A DNA stretch of 64,000 nt from Bacteroidota bacterium (GTDB lineage Bacteria > Bacteroidota > Bacteroidia > B-17B0 > Aurantibacillaceae), in the NCBI GenBank assembly GCA_016708845.1, contig JADJFB010000016.1, forward strand, positions 89,357 through 153,356, given 5' to 3'. The number at the start of each line of letters is the position of its first letter. Positions within the stretch are counted from its first letter, which is position 1. Under the pieces are notes generated by a model that saw nothing but the letters and a program-made list of their open reading frames with translations, made no database searches and had not been told where the DNA came from. Made by a program: the position numbers and the translations under genes. Below are positions 37,490 through 47,812 of the stretch, one piece after another.

Positions 37490-39691
37490 ATGCTTAAAAA
37501 AGTACTTTTTATATCTCTAATTTTAATTTGTTCTTTTACCAAAGCTCAAACGGACACTTCTGCAAAAACTGAACCTACCGCTGTTCCAACTCCAACAGTT
37601 AAACCACAAAAAGTTCAACCAGATCCCCCATCTTTAGGCGATATTTTTAAACCAAAGGTTTCTTTGGGAGTGGGAATGCTATCTTTTCATGGTGATTTAT
37701 ACGCAAAGCATTATCAAGCTCCTTGGACCGTGCGTATTGGCTATGATTTAAATATTTCTCAACGTTTATTTAAATCTTTTCAATTAAATTTTAATGTGTT
37801 GTTTGGCAAACTAGGAGCTAATGAATGGGTTGATAATCGTCAAGAAAATTTTCAATCCGAAATTCGTTCAGGTGGTTTAAGTTTAATGTACGACTTTGGA
37901 AATTTTATTCCTGATAGATGCCGTATTCGACCATGGATTTCCCTTGGAGTTAATTCTTTTGAATTCTTATCTAAAACGGACCAATACGATAGATATGGTA
38001 ATAAATATTATTACTGGACTGATGGTTCTATTAAAAACATAGATGAGGCTGCACCAACTGCTTCGCTAGCCGTTAATTTAAATAGAGATTACATTTATGA
38101 AACGGATATTAGAGAGTTAAACAAAGATGGTTTCGGGCAATATCAAGAAAGAGCTTGGGCATTTCCAGTGGGAGCTGGTGCATTAATGAAAATTACAGAT
38201 AGATTTGATTTTAAAATTGGGGTTCAATATTATTTTACCACAACAGATTATATCGATGGGATTTCAAATAAGAGTTTGGGAACGAGAGCAGGAACAAAAC
38301 AGAAAGATAATTTTGTATACACATCCTTTGCTTTGCAATACGATTTAGTATTGAAGAAAAAATCGAAAGCAGATACTTTGCCTGACGATTATTATGATGG
38401 TATAGATTGGTTAGCAATTGATAATGGTGATTATGATGAAGATGGGATAAAAGATTGGGATGATAAATGTCACGGAACGCCAAAAGGTGTTAAGGTTGAT
38501 GCGAATGGTTGTCCGTTTGATGATGATAATGATGGCGTACCAAATCATGCAGATGATGAATTAGCATCACCAGCAGGCGTTGAAGTAAATTCACAAGGTG
38601 TAGCATTAACCGATGAGTATTGGCAAAACTGGTACAATGTGTACATGGATAGTGGTAATGTTGTGAAACAAGAGGTGATTGAAAATTTCTATGCGGTTAA
38701 AAAAGATTCTACATCAGCGTCAGATGCTAGCAAAAATGAGAAGGAGTATACGGTTGAATTAGCAAGATACTCTGGACCAGTTCCAAACGACGAAATGGCT
38801 TATTTATTAAGTATTGGAGATGTAAAATCAACCACTTTAGCTGATAATTCAACCGTTTTATATACCGCAGGTACTTACAAAGAAATTCAAAATGCGGTTA
38901 ATCGTAGAGATGAATTTATTAAGGAAGGAAATAAAAATGCAAAAGTTGGCTATTTTAAAAATGGTGATATAGTTACCCTTTCTGACGAAGAGTTAGCGAA
39001 ATTATTAGAGAAAAACACGACAACTGCCGTTAATACATCAACGAATGCATCTGAAACAAATTCCGTTGTTACTATAGATATGGATGCTGTTGCCAATGAA
39101 TTTGCGAAGGGAGACATAGTTTATCGTGTTCAGTTAGGCGCTTATAAAAATAGAATTTCTAAAGGTGTTTTTAGAAATGCAGGAACAATCATCGAGCTAA
39201 AAACGGATGATGATGTGTATCGTTATGCTACAAAAGGTTTTAAAACAATTGAGGGCGCAGCAAATTTAAAGGCTGATTTAGTGCTAGAAGGTTATGGAGA
39301 TGCTTTTATTACGGCTTATAAAGACGGTAAACGAATCCCGATGAGTGCAACAAAAGCAACCATGGAAACAACTGAAAAAGAAGATATTACTAAAATCGAA
39401 TCATTTAGTTCAGTAGATAAATCTTTAGTAAGCTTTAAAGTTCAGTTAGGAGCGCTTCGTAAAGCGGGTTCTAACGATATGGAAGAAAAAACTAAAGACC
39501 TACAAGGTGTTGAAAAACAAGGCACGGGATCAGGAATGATCAGATACACTGCCGGTTCATTTAGTGACTATTCAAAAGCTGATAAATACCGTCAGGAATT
39601 GGCTGATAAAGGCTTGGTAGAAGCATTTGTGATTGCGGTATTTAAAGGCGAAATTATTTCTATTCAAGAAGCTCAAGAGCTTTTAAAATAA
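37490..39691 (+). CDS. Outer-membrane barrel protein with TSP3 and SPOR-like repeats
   Basis: 733 residues from ATG 37490 (MLKKVLFISLILICSFTKA, good signal peptide). A barrel (about 55-285) is homologous to the gene at 34780; TSP3 repeats follow (GDYDEDGIKDWDDKC, GCPFDDDNDGVPNHADDE). The C-terminal half holds three SPOR-like units: EYTVELARYSGPV, VYRVQLGAYKNRI and SFKVQLGALRKAG, each with a later TAGxF/YxxxxxA part. Together with the SPOR protein this could link the outer membrane to peptidoglycan. The large number of SPOR-like units is unusual. Confidence 0.75.
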   Translation: MLKKVLFISLILICSFTKAQTDTSAKTEPTAVPTPTVKPQKVQPDPPSLGDIFKPKVSLGVGMLSFHGDLYAKHYQAPWTVRIGYDLNISQRLFKSFQLNFNVLFGKLGANEWVDNRQENFQSEIRSGGLSLMYDFGNFIPDRCRIRPWISLGVNSFEFLSKTDQYDRYGNKYYYWTDGSIKNIDEAAPTASLAVNLNRDYIYETDIRELNKDGFGQYQERAWAFPVGAGALMKITDRFDFKIGVQYYFTTTDYIDGISNKSLGTRAGTKQKDNFVYTSFALQYDLVLKKKSKADTLPDDYYDGIDWLAIDNGDYDEDGIKDWDDKCHGTPKGVKVDANGCPFDDDNDGVPNHADDELASPAGVEVNSQGVALTDEYWQNWYNVYMDSGNVVKQEVIENFYAVKKDSTSASDASKNEKEYTVELARYSGPVPNDEMAYLLSIGDVKSTTLADNSTVLYTAGTYKEIQNAVNRRDEFIKEGNKNAKVGYFKNGDIVTLSDEELAKLLEKNTTTAVNTSTNASETNSVVTIDMDAVANEFAKGDIVYRVQLGAYKNRISKGVFRNAGTIIELKTDDDVYRYATKGFKTIEGAANLKADLVLEGYGDAFITAYKDGKRIPMSATKATMETTEKEDITKIESFSSVDKSLVSFKVQLGALRKAGSNDMEEKTKDLQGVEKQGTGSGMIRYTAGSFSDYSKADKYRQELADKGLVEAFVIAVFKGEIISIQEAQELLK

Positions 39692-39704
39692 GCGGTGGCT
39701 TATT

Positions 39705-39806
39705 CTTCGATGTTTTTGTTTTAAACAAAATGTCGGCAAATGGAGGTTGGCGAATTGTCTTGATTTTTTGTTTCTTTTTCATCAAGGAAAAAGAAGAAAG
39801 TATAAA
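39705..39806. repeat. Hairpin-rich intergenic sequence, possible dispersed repeat
   Basis: CTTTTTC-ATCAAG-GAAAAAG forms a 7-bp stem, and CTTGAT is repeated inverted as ATCAAG around a T-rich stretch. Similar stretches are common between genes in Bacteroidota, but only one copy is in this window. Confidence 0.3.
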
Positions 39807-39863
39807 TAGTTTAATTTGTTTCTGAAATAATCCTTACATTTATTCTATAAAATTTTAATCAAC

Positions 39864-40121
39864 ATGAAGAAATTAGTTTTAACTCTTGCCGTATTAACAG
39901 TTTGTTATACAGCTAATGCGCAGGAACCAGAGAAAAAGAAAGAAAGTTCATCAACTCCTCCGCCAAGCAGAGGACAGGAAAGAGCAATCAATGAAAGCGG
40001 AGTTTCTGTAAAAACAGAAACTAAGAAAAACTCAGCTTCTAAAAGCACTCAGGTAACACCACCCGGCGCCGAAGATAAAAAGAAGGAAGCGAAGCACGAC
40101 GAAGCTAAAAAACCAGACTAA
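39864..40121 (+). CDS. Small secreted Lys/Ser/Pro-rich protein
   Basis: 85 residues. Clear signal peptide (MKKLVLTLAVLTVCYTANA) and a low-complexity mature part rich in Lys, Glu, Ser and Pro. No fold or function can be assigned. A strong terminator follows. Confidence 0.6.
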   Translation: MKKLVLTLAVLTVCYTANAQEPEKKKESSSTPPPSRGQERAINESGVSVKTETKKNSASKSTQVTPPGAEDKKKEAKHDEAKKPD

Positions 40122-40127
40122 TATTTA

Positions 40128-40156
40128 AACCCCCGCCAATCGACGGGGGTTTTTTA
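40128..40156 (+). terminator. Rho-independent terminator
   Basis: AACCCCCG and CGGGGGTT pair around CCAATCGA and are followed by a T run, just after the small secreted protein. Confidence 0.92.
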
Positions 40157-40275
40157 TGATCTGATTTCCAGTTATTACCATCATTTTAATATAGCGTGTC
40201 ACGCTAAACTACCGCTCATATAAATTGTTATAACCAAGCAAGTATTGTTTATACATTTACACTTTTAAATTCAAC

Positions 40276-42805
40276 ATGAAGAATCTGTTTTTTATAATTA
40301 CCCTTTTTATTGGTTTAATAGCTAAAGCCCAAATGCCAGGCATGGGCGGCATGGGCAAAGGAATGAAAGATCCTAAGCTAGGACGGGTATATGGTAAAGT
40401 ATTAGATGCTAATACTGGCAAGCCAGTAGAATATGCCTCTGTGCAAGTATTGTGGTTTAGCAAAGATAGTTTGTTAGGCGGTGGATTAGTAAAAGAAAAT
40501 GGGGATTTTGCAATAGAAGGCTTGCCATCATTTGGTCAGGTGAGAGTAAGAGTGAAATTTGTAGGGTATAAAGATTATAATCAAAAAGTATACATCGTTC
40601 CACCGGATAAAGTAGATCAGGATTTAGGTAATATTAAACTAGCAGTGGATGACAAATTACTAAGTGAGGTAGACGTTGTTGCTGAAAAAAGCGCCGTGGT
40701 TTTATCAATTGACAAAAGAACCTACAATGTGGAAAAAGATTTATCAGTGAAAGGTGGAACAGCGGTTGACGTGATGAAAAATATACCGGGATTAACAGTG
40801 GATGCGGATGGAAATGTGCAGTTAAGAAATCAATCACCGATGATATTTGTAGATGGAAGACCAACGACTTTAACATTACAACAAATTCCTGCTGATCAAA
40901 TCGACCGTGTAGAAATTATTACAAATCCTTCCGTTAAGTTTGATGCAAGCGCAACGGGCGGTGTATTAAATGTGATCATGAAGAAAAACGGGAAACCTGG
41001 TTATAACGGAATGATAATGGCGTATGTTGGTACTGGCGACCGTTACGGCGGAATGGCAAATATCAATGTAAAGCAAGGTAAATGGAACACCTCGTTGATG
41101 TATTCTTATAATCAAGCTATTAATAACACCGAAGGTTTTACAAAGCGTACACAATTAGATAGCGGAGATGCAACTGGTTTTTTTAATCAGGATAATAAAA
41201 CGCAAATGAAAACCTTATTTAATTTTGGAAGACTAGGGATTGATTATAATATTGATAATCGTAATACCATTTCATTGAATGGGATGATTGTAGCGGGACA
41301 ATTTAATACGAACGATGTACAAAATTATTCTGGCGGTATTTATGCACTTGATGCTTCATCAGCAGGTGATCAGATTAATGCTCAAAAAGCAGCTTTTCAA
41401 AATTATAATGCCCAGTTAATGTATAAAAAAACCTTTCCTAAAATTTGGGAAAGAACTAACGGTTGATGGGAACTATAATTATACAACTTCAAAAAACGGA
41501 TATTTATTTACTAGAAACTCTAATACTTATTTAGGATTGGCTAATACTACTATTGCTGACCCTACTTTTTATCAGAAAAATGTGGGATCTACAACAGCCA
41601 ATCAATTTGTATTTCAAATGGATTATGTAAACCCTATATCAGAAACTAAAAAATTTGAAGCAGGGATTAAAGCATTTTATAAAAACTCAATTAGTTCAAA
41701 TAATACGAGTGTTGCCTCAGGAAACGAAGATAATTATCAACGAGATAGTATTTTGAGTAATCGTTATGTGATTGACGATATGGTAAATGCAGCTTACGTA
41801 AATTACAGTGCAAAAACATTTTGGGATATTGGTTACCAAGCAGGTTTACGTTTTGAGCAATCTTATTACGCTGGTAATATCACTGATCAAAATAAAAAAT
41901 TCTCTTATAATTACCCCTCTACTTCTGACGATATTTTAAAATCATTGTTCCCTGCTATTTATTTTTCTAAAAAATTAAAAAAGAGTCAAGAAGTGCAATT
42001 GAACTTTAGTAGAAAAATTCAACGCCCTAACTTTTTTCAGTTAATGCCATTTGTGATGTTTGCAGATAAACAAAACTACCGTATTGGTAATCCTGAATTA
42101 AAACCTGAGTTTAAAAATATTGCCGAAGCAAATTATAATAAAATATTTTCGAAAGGAAGTTACTTAGCATCTGGATATTTTAGATACGAAGAACAACCAA
42201 TTACAGATGTAGCTTATCCAGATCCAGACCCTGCTAAAACTAATGTTTTAGTAAACACATCAATAAATGGTGATAATGCCATTCGTTATGGTTTTGAAAA
42301 TACGTTTAAATGGACTTTCTTTAAAAACTTAGATTGGACTGTCAATGCTAACGCGTACTATATTTACATTAAAGGAAAAGTGGTACCAACCGAACCAGAA
42401 GTGAAAACAGAAGGTTATGCATGGAATGCTAAAACAACACTTTCTTACAAATTCCCTAAAAATATTACCTTACAAGTAAACGGTAATTACGAGTCTCCTA
42501 AAATTTTATTATTAGGTGTTGCTAACGAAATTTATTCGATGGATGTTTCGTTAAATTATATGTATAAAACTAAATTAATTTTTAATGCTACGGTTAGTGA
42601 TGTATTTAATACTCGCCGAATGGGAACACACTTTGAAACACCATATTATGATCAAGATTTATCTCGCCGCAGAGAGTCGCGTTATTTCCGTTTTACTATT
42701 ACTTATTTATTTGGAAAAATGGATGCGTCTATCTTTAAACGTGGCAAACAAATGAAAGGAATGGGTGGCCAAGAAGGTAACCAAGACGGATTAGACTTCA
42801 AATAA
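40276..42805 (+). CDS. TonB-dependent receptor (OMP_b-brl_3 type), frameshifted
   Basis: About 843 residues. Signal peptide (MKNLFFIITLFIGLIAKAQ), a Met/Gly-rich start (MPGMGGMGKGMK), a carboxypeptidase-like domain (GRVYGKVLDANTGKPVEYAS), a plug (GGTAVDVMKNIPGLTVDADG, then IPADQIDRVEIITNPS), and a barrel ending RFTITYLFGKM. The frame stops at 41466; a one-base error near 41445 restores it: GKELTVDGNYNYTTSKNGYL leads directly to the rest. The C-terminus is again Met/Gly-rich (GKQMKGMGGQEG). This family often lacks a SusD partner and may handle metals or peptides. Confidence 0.87.
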
Positions 42806-42828
42806 TACCTTATCATAAAATATTATAA

Positions 42829-42862
42829 AAAGAGTCCTATTGAAAAGTAGGGCTCTTTATTT
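42829..42862 (+). terminator. Rho-independent terminator
   Basis: AAAGAGTCCTA pairs with TAGGGCTCTTT (one G-U pair) with an eight-base loop and a short T-rich tail. Confidence 0.75.
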
Positions 42863-42923
42863 GTATAAGTGGCTAGTACAACACAACAATTTTATTTACA
42901 TTCGTTACATAATACCTTAACAC

Positions 42924-45878
42924 ATGATTCAATTAAAATCCTTTTTACCAGTTGCTTTAGCACTTGTTGTTAGTTTTGCAAATGCTCAAACCAAATCCAC
43001 TACAAAACCAAGTGCCAAAGATGGCTCACCAGTTCCATCTTTAAATTTTGAATATGCTTTAAACGATCCTTTTAAAGCAAGAATTTATACTTTAAAAAAT
43101 GGTATGAAAGTATATATGAGTGTGTATAAAAACGCACCACGTATTCAAACCTACATTGCAGTAAGGGCAGGTAGTAAAAATGATCCAGCAACCGCAACTG
43201 GTTTAGCTCATTATTTAGAACACATGGTGTTTAAAGGCACTGATAAATTTGGAACAAAAGATTTTGCAAAAGAATCAGCCGAAATAACTAAAATCGAAAA
43301 TTTATATGAAACATATCGTCAAACTAAAGATGATGCGCAACGTAAGAAAATCTATCATCAAATAGATAGTATCTCTGGAGTAGCTGCAAAATATGCCATT
43401 GCAAATGAGTATGATAAAATGTTGGCTGGTATTGGTGGACAGGGAACCAATGCGTTTACATCATTTGATCAAACCGTTTATGTAAATGATATTCCATCAA
43501 ATCAATTAGAGAACTGGTTAAAAATTGAAGCAGAGCGTTACCGTAAACCAGTATTGCGTTTATTTCATACAGAATTAGAAGCAGTTTATGAGGAAAAAAA
43601 TAGAGGTTTAGATAGTGATAATAGTAAATTGTGGGAAGCTGTATTTTCTGGATTATTTAAAAATCATTCTTATGGTACACAAACAACCATTGGTACAATT
43701 GATCATTTAAAAAATCCTTCTATGAAGGAAATTATGAAATACTTTAACGCAAATTACGTTTCCAATAACATGGCTATTTGCTTAAGTGGTGATTTTGATC
43801 CTGATGAAACCATTAAGTTAATTGAAAAGAATTTTGGTTCAATGCCGTCGAAGCCAGTAACGCCATACACAGCTGCAAAAGAAGCTCCTATTACAGAAAA
43901 AATCTCTAAAGAAATTATTGGGCCAGATGCAGCTAATTTAGCAATGGCTTGGCGTTTTGAAGGAACAGGAAGTAAAGATGCAGACATGATTACTTTGATT
44001 AACTTATTGTTGTCAAATGGAAGAGCCGGCTTATTGGATTTAAATTTGAACCAAAAGCAAAAAGTACTAAACAGTGGCGGATTTGCTTATGTATTGAAAG
44101 ACTATTCAACCCATATTTTATTTGCTGAACCAAAAGAAGGACAAACATTAGAAGAAGCTGAAAAATTATTGTTCAGTCAATTAGAATTATTAAAGAAAGG
44201 TGAATTTCCAGATTGGTTGATGAATGCTGTAATTACGGATATGAAATTGCAAAAAACAAAAGAGCTAGAGAATAACCAATCTCGTGCTATGGCTTTTGTA
44301 GATGCATTTATAAATGATACTAAATGGCAGCAATCCGTTAATATGGTAGAGCGTTTATCTAAGATCACTAAACAAGAGGTGATAGATTTTGCTAAGGCTA
44401 CTTACAACGAAAATAATTATGTAGTTGTATACAAAAGAATAGGTGAAGATAAAAATATTCAAAAAGTGGAGAAACCTCAAATTACACCAGTGGAAGTAAA
44501 TAGAGATGATCAATCACCTTTTGTGAAAAATATTTTAGCTAATAAAACAGCTGATATACAACCTAAGTTTATTGATTACGAAAAGGATGTGATGAAAACA
44601 ACCATGAATGGAAACATTCCAGTATTGTATAGTCAAAATACCGAAAATCAATTATTTGATTTGTATTATGCTTTCGACATGGGAACGAACAATGATAAAA
44701 CCTTGCCAATTGCTATTGATTATATTTCTTATTTAGGAACCAGTAAAATGACACCAGCTGAGGTTCAGCAAGAGTTTTATAAATTAGGCTGTTCTTTTAA
44801 TGTATTTAATTCCGAAAACCAAATTTGGGTTAGCTTAACAGGATTAAATGAAAATTTTGAAAAGGCAACACGTTTATTTGAAAGTTTATTTGCCGATCCA
44901 AAAGTGGAAGAAGCAACACTTAAAAATTTAGTATCAGACATCTTAAAAAAACGTAGTGATGCTAAACAAAATAAAGGAACTATTTTACAAAAGATGATGG
45001 TGAACTATGCAAAGTTTGGTTCATCTAATCCTGCTACTCATCTATTATCTGAAGAAGAATTAAATAAATTACAGCCTGCTCAAATTGCTGAGTTGATCAA
45101 ATCTTTAATGACCTATCAGCATAAGATTTTATACTATGGCCCAAAACTGATAGGCGATGTAAAAGAAGCATTAAACACAACTCATGCTGTGCCTGCTACT
45201 GGATTAAAGCCAGTTCCAGCAGAAGCTAATTTTGTGGCGCAAACATTTAATAATACAGTGTATGTGGTTGATTATGATATGAAGCAAGCAGAAATTGTAA
45301 TTTTAACTGAAGGAGATAAATTTGATGCAAAAAATATTCCTTTAGTGAGTATGTATAATGGTTATTTTGGTGGCGGCATGAGTTCGGTAGTGTTTCAAGA
45401 TTTAAGAGAGTCGAAGGCATTAGCGTATTCTTGTTATTCAGTATACAGAAAATCTGCAGACCCAAAATTGCCATATTATAATTTTTCTTATATCGGTTCT
45501 CAAGCAGATAAATTGCCAGAAGCTATGGCAGGTATGATGAATTTATTGAATAATGTTCCGAAATCTGATATTTCATTTGGTGCAGCTAAAGAGTCTATTT
45601 TACAAGACATCAAAACGGAACGCATTAATAAGGCAGGAATTTTATTTGATTATATCAATGCCGAAAAGTTTGGTTTAAAAACTGATATCAGAAAAGATAT
45701 TTATAATTCAGTTGCAACAATGACTTATGACGATGTGAAAAAATTTCAAGATGAAAAAATTAAAAACAAACCAACTACTATTTTAATTTTAGGTAAAAAA
45801 GAAATGTTAGATATTAAAACATTAGAGAAGTATGGTACTGTGAAGTACTTAACGTTGAAAGATGTGTTTGGTTATTAA
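42924..45878 (+). CDS. M16-family zinc metallopeptidase (two-domain, secreted)
   Basis: 984 residues with signal peptide (ends SFANA). The N-terminal M16 domain has the inverted zinc motif HYLEH (residues 96-100) and a downstream EAVYEEKNRG with the third zinc ligand. An insertion (KIENLYETYRQTKDDAQRKK) sits between the two. The second half is the inactive M16 domain (EILT-less, GGGMSSVVFQDLRESKALAY region) typical of the pitrilysin fold. It likely degrades peptides in the periplasm. Single gene, terminated at 45952. Confidence 0.93.
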   Translation: MIQLKSFLPVALALVVSFANAQTKSTTKPSAKDGSPVPSLNFEYALNDPFKARIYTLKNGMKVYMSVYKNAPRIQTYIAVRAGSKNDPATATGLAHYLEHMVFKGTDKFGTKDFAKESAEITKIENLYETYRQTKDDAQRKKIYHQIDSISGVAAKYAIANEYDKMLAGIGGQGTNAFTSFDQTVYVNDIPSNQLENWLKIEAERYRKPVLRLFHTELEAVYEEKNRGLDSDNSKLWEAVFSGLFKNHSYGTQTTIGTIDHLKNPSMKEIMKYFNANYVSNNMAICLSGDFDPDETIKLIEKNFGSMPSKPVTPYTAAKEAPITEKISKEIIGPDAANLAMAWRFEGTGSKDADMITLINLLLSNGRAGLLDLNLNQKQKVLNSGGFAYVLKDYSTHILFAEPKEGQTLEEAEKLLFSQLELLKKGEFPDWLMNAVITDMKLQKTKELENNQSRAMAFVDAFINDTKWQQSVNMVERLSKITKQEVIDFAKATYNENNYVVVYKRIGEDKNIQKVEKPQITPVEVNRDDQSPFVKNILANKTADIQPKFIDYEKDVMKTTMNGNIPVLYSQNTENQLFDLYYAFDMGTNNDKTLPIAIDYISYLGTSKMTPAEVQQEFYKLGCSFNVFNSENQIWVSLTGLNENFEKATRLFESLFADPKVEEATLKNLVSDILKKRSDAKQNKGTILQKMMVNYAKFGSSNPATHLLSEEELNKLQPAQIAELIKSLMTYQHKILYYGPKLIGDVKEALNTTHAVPATGLKPVPAEANFVAQTFNNTVYVVDYDMKQAEIVILTEGDKFDAKNIPLVSMYNGYFGGGMSSVVFQDLRESKALAYSCYSVYRKSADPKLPYYNFSYIGSQADKLPEAMAGMMNLLNNVPKSDISFGAAKESILQDIKTERINKAGILFDYINAEKFGLKTDIRKDIYNSVATMTYDDVKKFQDEKIKNKPTTILILGKKEMLDIKTLEKYGTVKYLTLKDVFGY

Positions 45879-45889
45879 TTTCAATTTCT

Positions 45890-46027
45890 AATAGAACGCC
45901 GATAACGCAGATTGGTTATGATTTAAAAATGATTTTTAATTATATCAAAATAAAAAGAGCAGCTCATTTGAGCTGCTCTTTTTTTTTAATCAGTGTAAAT
46001 CTATTTAATCCGCGTCATCCGCGTTCC
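45890..46027. repeat. Dispersed palindromic intergenic element, copy B
   Basis: The left end reads GAACGCCGATAACGCAGATT and the right end, on the other strand, GAACGCGGATGACGCGGATT, so the arms are inverted and similar to each other. Compared with copy A the ends share GAAC-CGGA. Its centre contains the terminator at 45952. It lies between convergent genes, as does copy A. Confidence 0.6.
45952..45987. terminator. Bidirectional terminator
   Basis: AAAAAGAGCAGCTC-ATTT-GAGCTGCTCTTTTT is a perfect 14-bp stem with T residues on one side and A residues on the other. Confidence 0.92.
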
Positions 46028-46042
46028 AATACAACAAAAAAA

Positions 46043-47317
46043 CTAATCCTTAAACAAAGGATATTTACTCATCATCGTATTGATTTTTGATTTTAATTTG
46101 GCTAATTCTTTTGGATTGTCTTTATTTTTTAAAGCAGCATCAATAAAGTCTACTACTTTTAAGCAATCTTTTTCTTTTAAGCCACGGCTTGTAATAGCAG
46201 GAGTTCCAATACGAATACCAGAAGTTACAAATGGAGATTTATCATCAAAAGGAACCATGTTTTTATTTACGGTAATATCTGCTTCACCTAAAGCTTTTTC
46301 AGCTTCTTTACCAGTTAAGCCTTTGCTACGTAAATCAATTAACATACAGTGGTTATCTGTACCACCTGAAATAATTTTATATCCTTTAGCAACTAAAGCA
46401 TTTGCCATCGTTTGTGCATTTTTAATCACTTGCACACAGTACAACATATATTCATCAGATAAACACTCCCCATAAGCAACTGCTTTAGCAGCAATCACAT
46501 GTTCTAATGGGCCACCTTGAGTTCCAGGAAAAACGCCCATATCTAAACAAGCGCTCATCATTTTTAATTCTCCTTTAGGTGTTTTTTCTCCCATTGGATT
46601 TTCAAAATCTTTACCCATCATAATCATACCACCTCTTGGTCCACGTAATGTTTTGTGAGTAGTAGTTGTTACAATATGACAGTGAGGTAATGGATCATTT
46701 AAAATACCTTTTGCAATTAAGCCAGATGGATGAGAAATATCGGCTAATAATAAAGCACCAACGCTATCTGCTATTTTACGTAAACGCACATAATCCCAAT
46801 CGCGAGAGTAAGCAGACGCACCACAAATAATCATTTTTGGTTTTTCTTTTTTAGCAGTTTCTTCAACTTTATCGTAGTTTACTTTACCTGTTTTTTCTTC
46901 AACGCCATAAAAAGTAGCACGGTATAATTTACCTGAAAAGTTTACAGGAGAACCGTGAGTTAAATGTCCACCATGTGATAAATCAAAACCTAAAATAGTA
47001 TCGCCTGGTTTTAAGCAAGCTAGCATTACTGCAGCGTTTGCTTGTGCTCCAGAGTGAGGCTGTACGTTAACCCATGCTGCACCAAATAATTCTTTAGCTC
47101 TATCAATTGCTAATTGTTCTACTTTATCAACTACCTCGCATCCACCGTAGTAACGTTTGTTAGGTAAACCTTCTGCATATTTATTAGTTAAAACGCTACC
47201 CATCGCTTTCATCACTTGATCGCTCACGTAATTTTCACTGGCAATTAATTCAATACCGCGTGTTTGACGGTCTTTTTCTTCTTTTATTAATTTAAAAATG
47301 GCGGTGTCTTTTTTCAT
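46043..47317 (-). CDS. glyA: Serine hydroxymethyltransferase
   Basis: 424 residues, the PLP enzyme that converts serine and THF to glycine and 5,10-methylene-THF. Motifs: ELIASENYVS near the start, TTTTHKTLRGPRGG with the PLP-binding Lys, QGGPLEHVIAAKAVA, and GTPAITSRGLKEKD. ATG 47317 is the natural start. The last gene of a possible minus-strand unit with the XrtF pair; 18 bases separate glyA from the upstream gene. Confidence 0.97.
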   Translation of the reverse strand: MKKDTAIFKLIKEEKDRQTRGIELIASENYVSDQVMKAMGSVLTNKYAEGLPNKRYYGGCEVVDKVEQLAIDRAKELFGAAWVNVQPHSGAQANAAVMLACLKPGDTILGFDLSHGGHLTHGSPVNFSGKLYRATFYGVEEKTGKVNYDKVEETAKKEKPKMIICGASAYSRDWDYVRLRKIADSVGALLLADISHPSGLIAKGILNDPLPHCHIVTTTTHKTLRGPRGGMIMMGKDFENPMGEKTPKGELKMMSACLDMGVFPGTQGGPLEHVIAAKAVAYGECLSDEYMLYCVQVIKNAQTMANALVAKGYKIISGGTDNHCMLIDLRSKGLTGKEAEKALGEADITVNKNMVPFDDKSPFVTSGIRIGTPAITSRGLKEKDCLKVVDFIDAALKNKDNPKELAKLKSKINTMMSKYPLFKD

Positions 47318-47335
47318 AATAATTGTGTAAGTAGT

Positions 47336-47812
47336 TTATTGTTCAGTTTGAAATTTGTTGTATAGTTTGCTTGAGGCTATCATAAAAAACGCAACAAGTG
47401 GCGATTGAGCAATACCCATTAACCAGCGGCTAAAGGTGTATTCATCTCCATTTAATTGATTATTAATTAAGTAATTATATGCCATTGAAATACTAGACAA
47501 AACTAACAATATTGTGTAGATATAAATAATCCATTTGGCATTTTTTTTATCGTTACAAATCAGTTTAACGGCAAAATAGCTAGTTAATAAATAAGCTAAA
47601 AAGTAAATAATAGTAAAAAGATATTTTAAATAATAGAGCGTTGAGTATTGAAAATGCGTTATAAAATCAAGGCTAGTAGGGATTTTAATATCCTCATTAT
47701 GATAATAGAGTTTAAAAAGTTGATTATTTGTATTTACAAATAAAAACTCTCTGCTAAAGCCTAAAATAGCAAAAATGGCAATAAAAACTATGTATTTTAG
47801 GCTATTTTTCAC
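47336..47812 (-). CDS. Exosortase F-associated membrane protein
   Basis: 158 residues, four predicted membrane helices (YIVFIAIFAILGF, YLFTIIYFLAYLLTSYFA, WIIYIYTILLVLSSISMAY, PLVAFFMIASS). The GTG start overlaps the end of xrtF by 11 bases. In Flavobacteriales the xrtF gene is followed by a small membrane protein of this kind (exosortase F system-associated), which fits its size and place. Its role in the sorting reaction is not known. Confidence 0.75.
   Translation of the reverse strand: MKNSLKYIVFIAIFAILGFSREFLFVNTNNQLFKLYYHNEDIKIPTSLDFITHFQYSTLYYLKYLFTIIYFLAYLLTSYFAVKLICNDKKNAKWIIYIYTILLVLSSISMAYNYLINNQLNGDEYTFSRWLMGIAQSPLVAFFMIASSKLYNKFQTEQ

Noticed and set aside
46080..46475. 131-codon frame on the plus strand inside glyA.
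   Set aside because: It is antisense to a conserved enzyme and has no family features.
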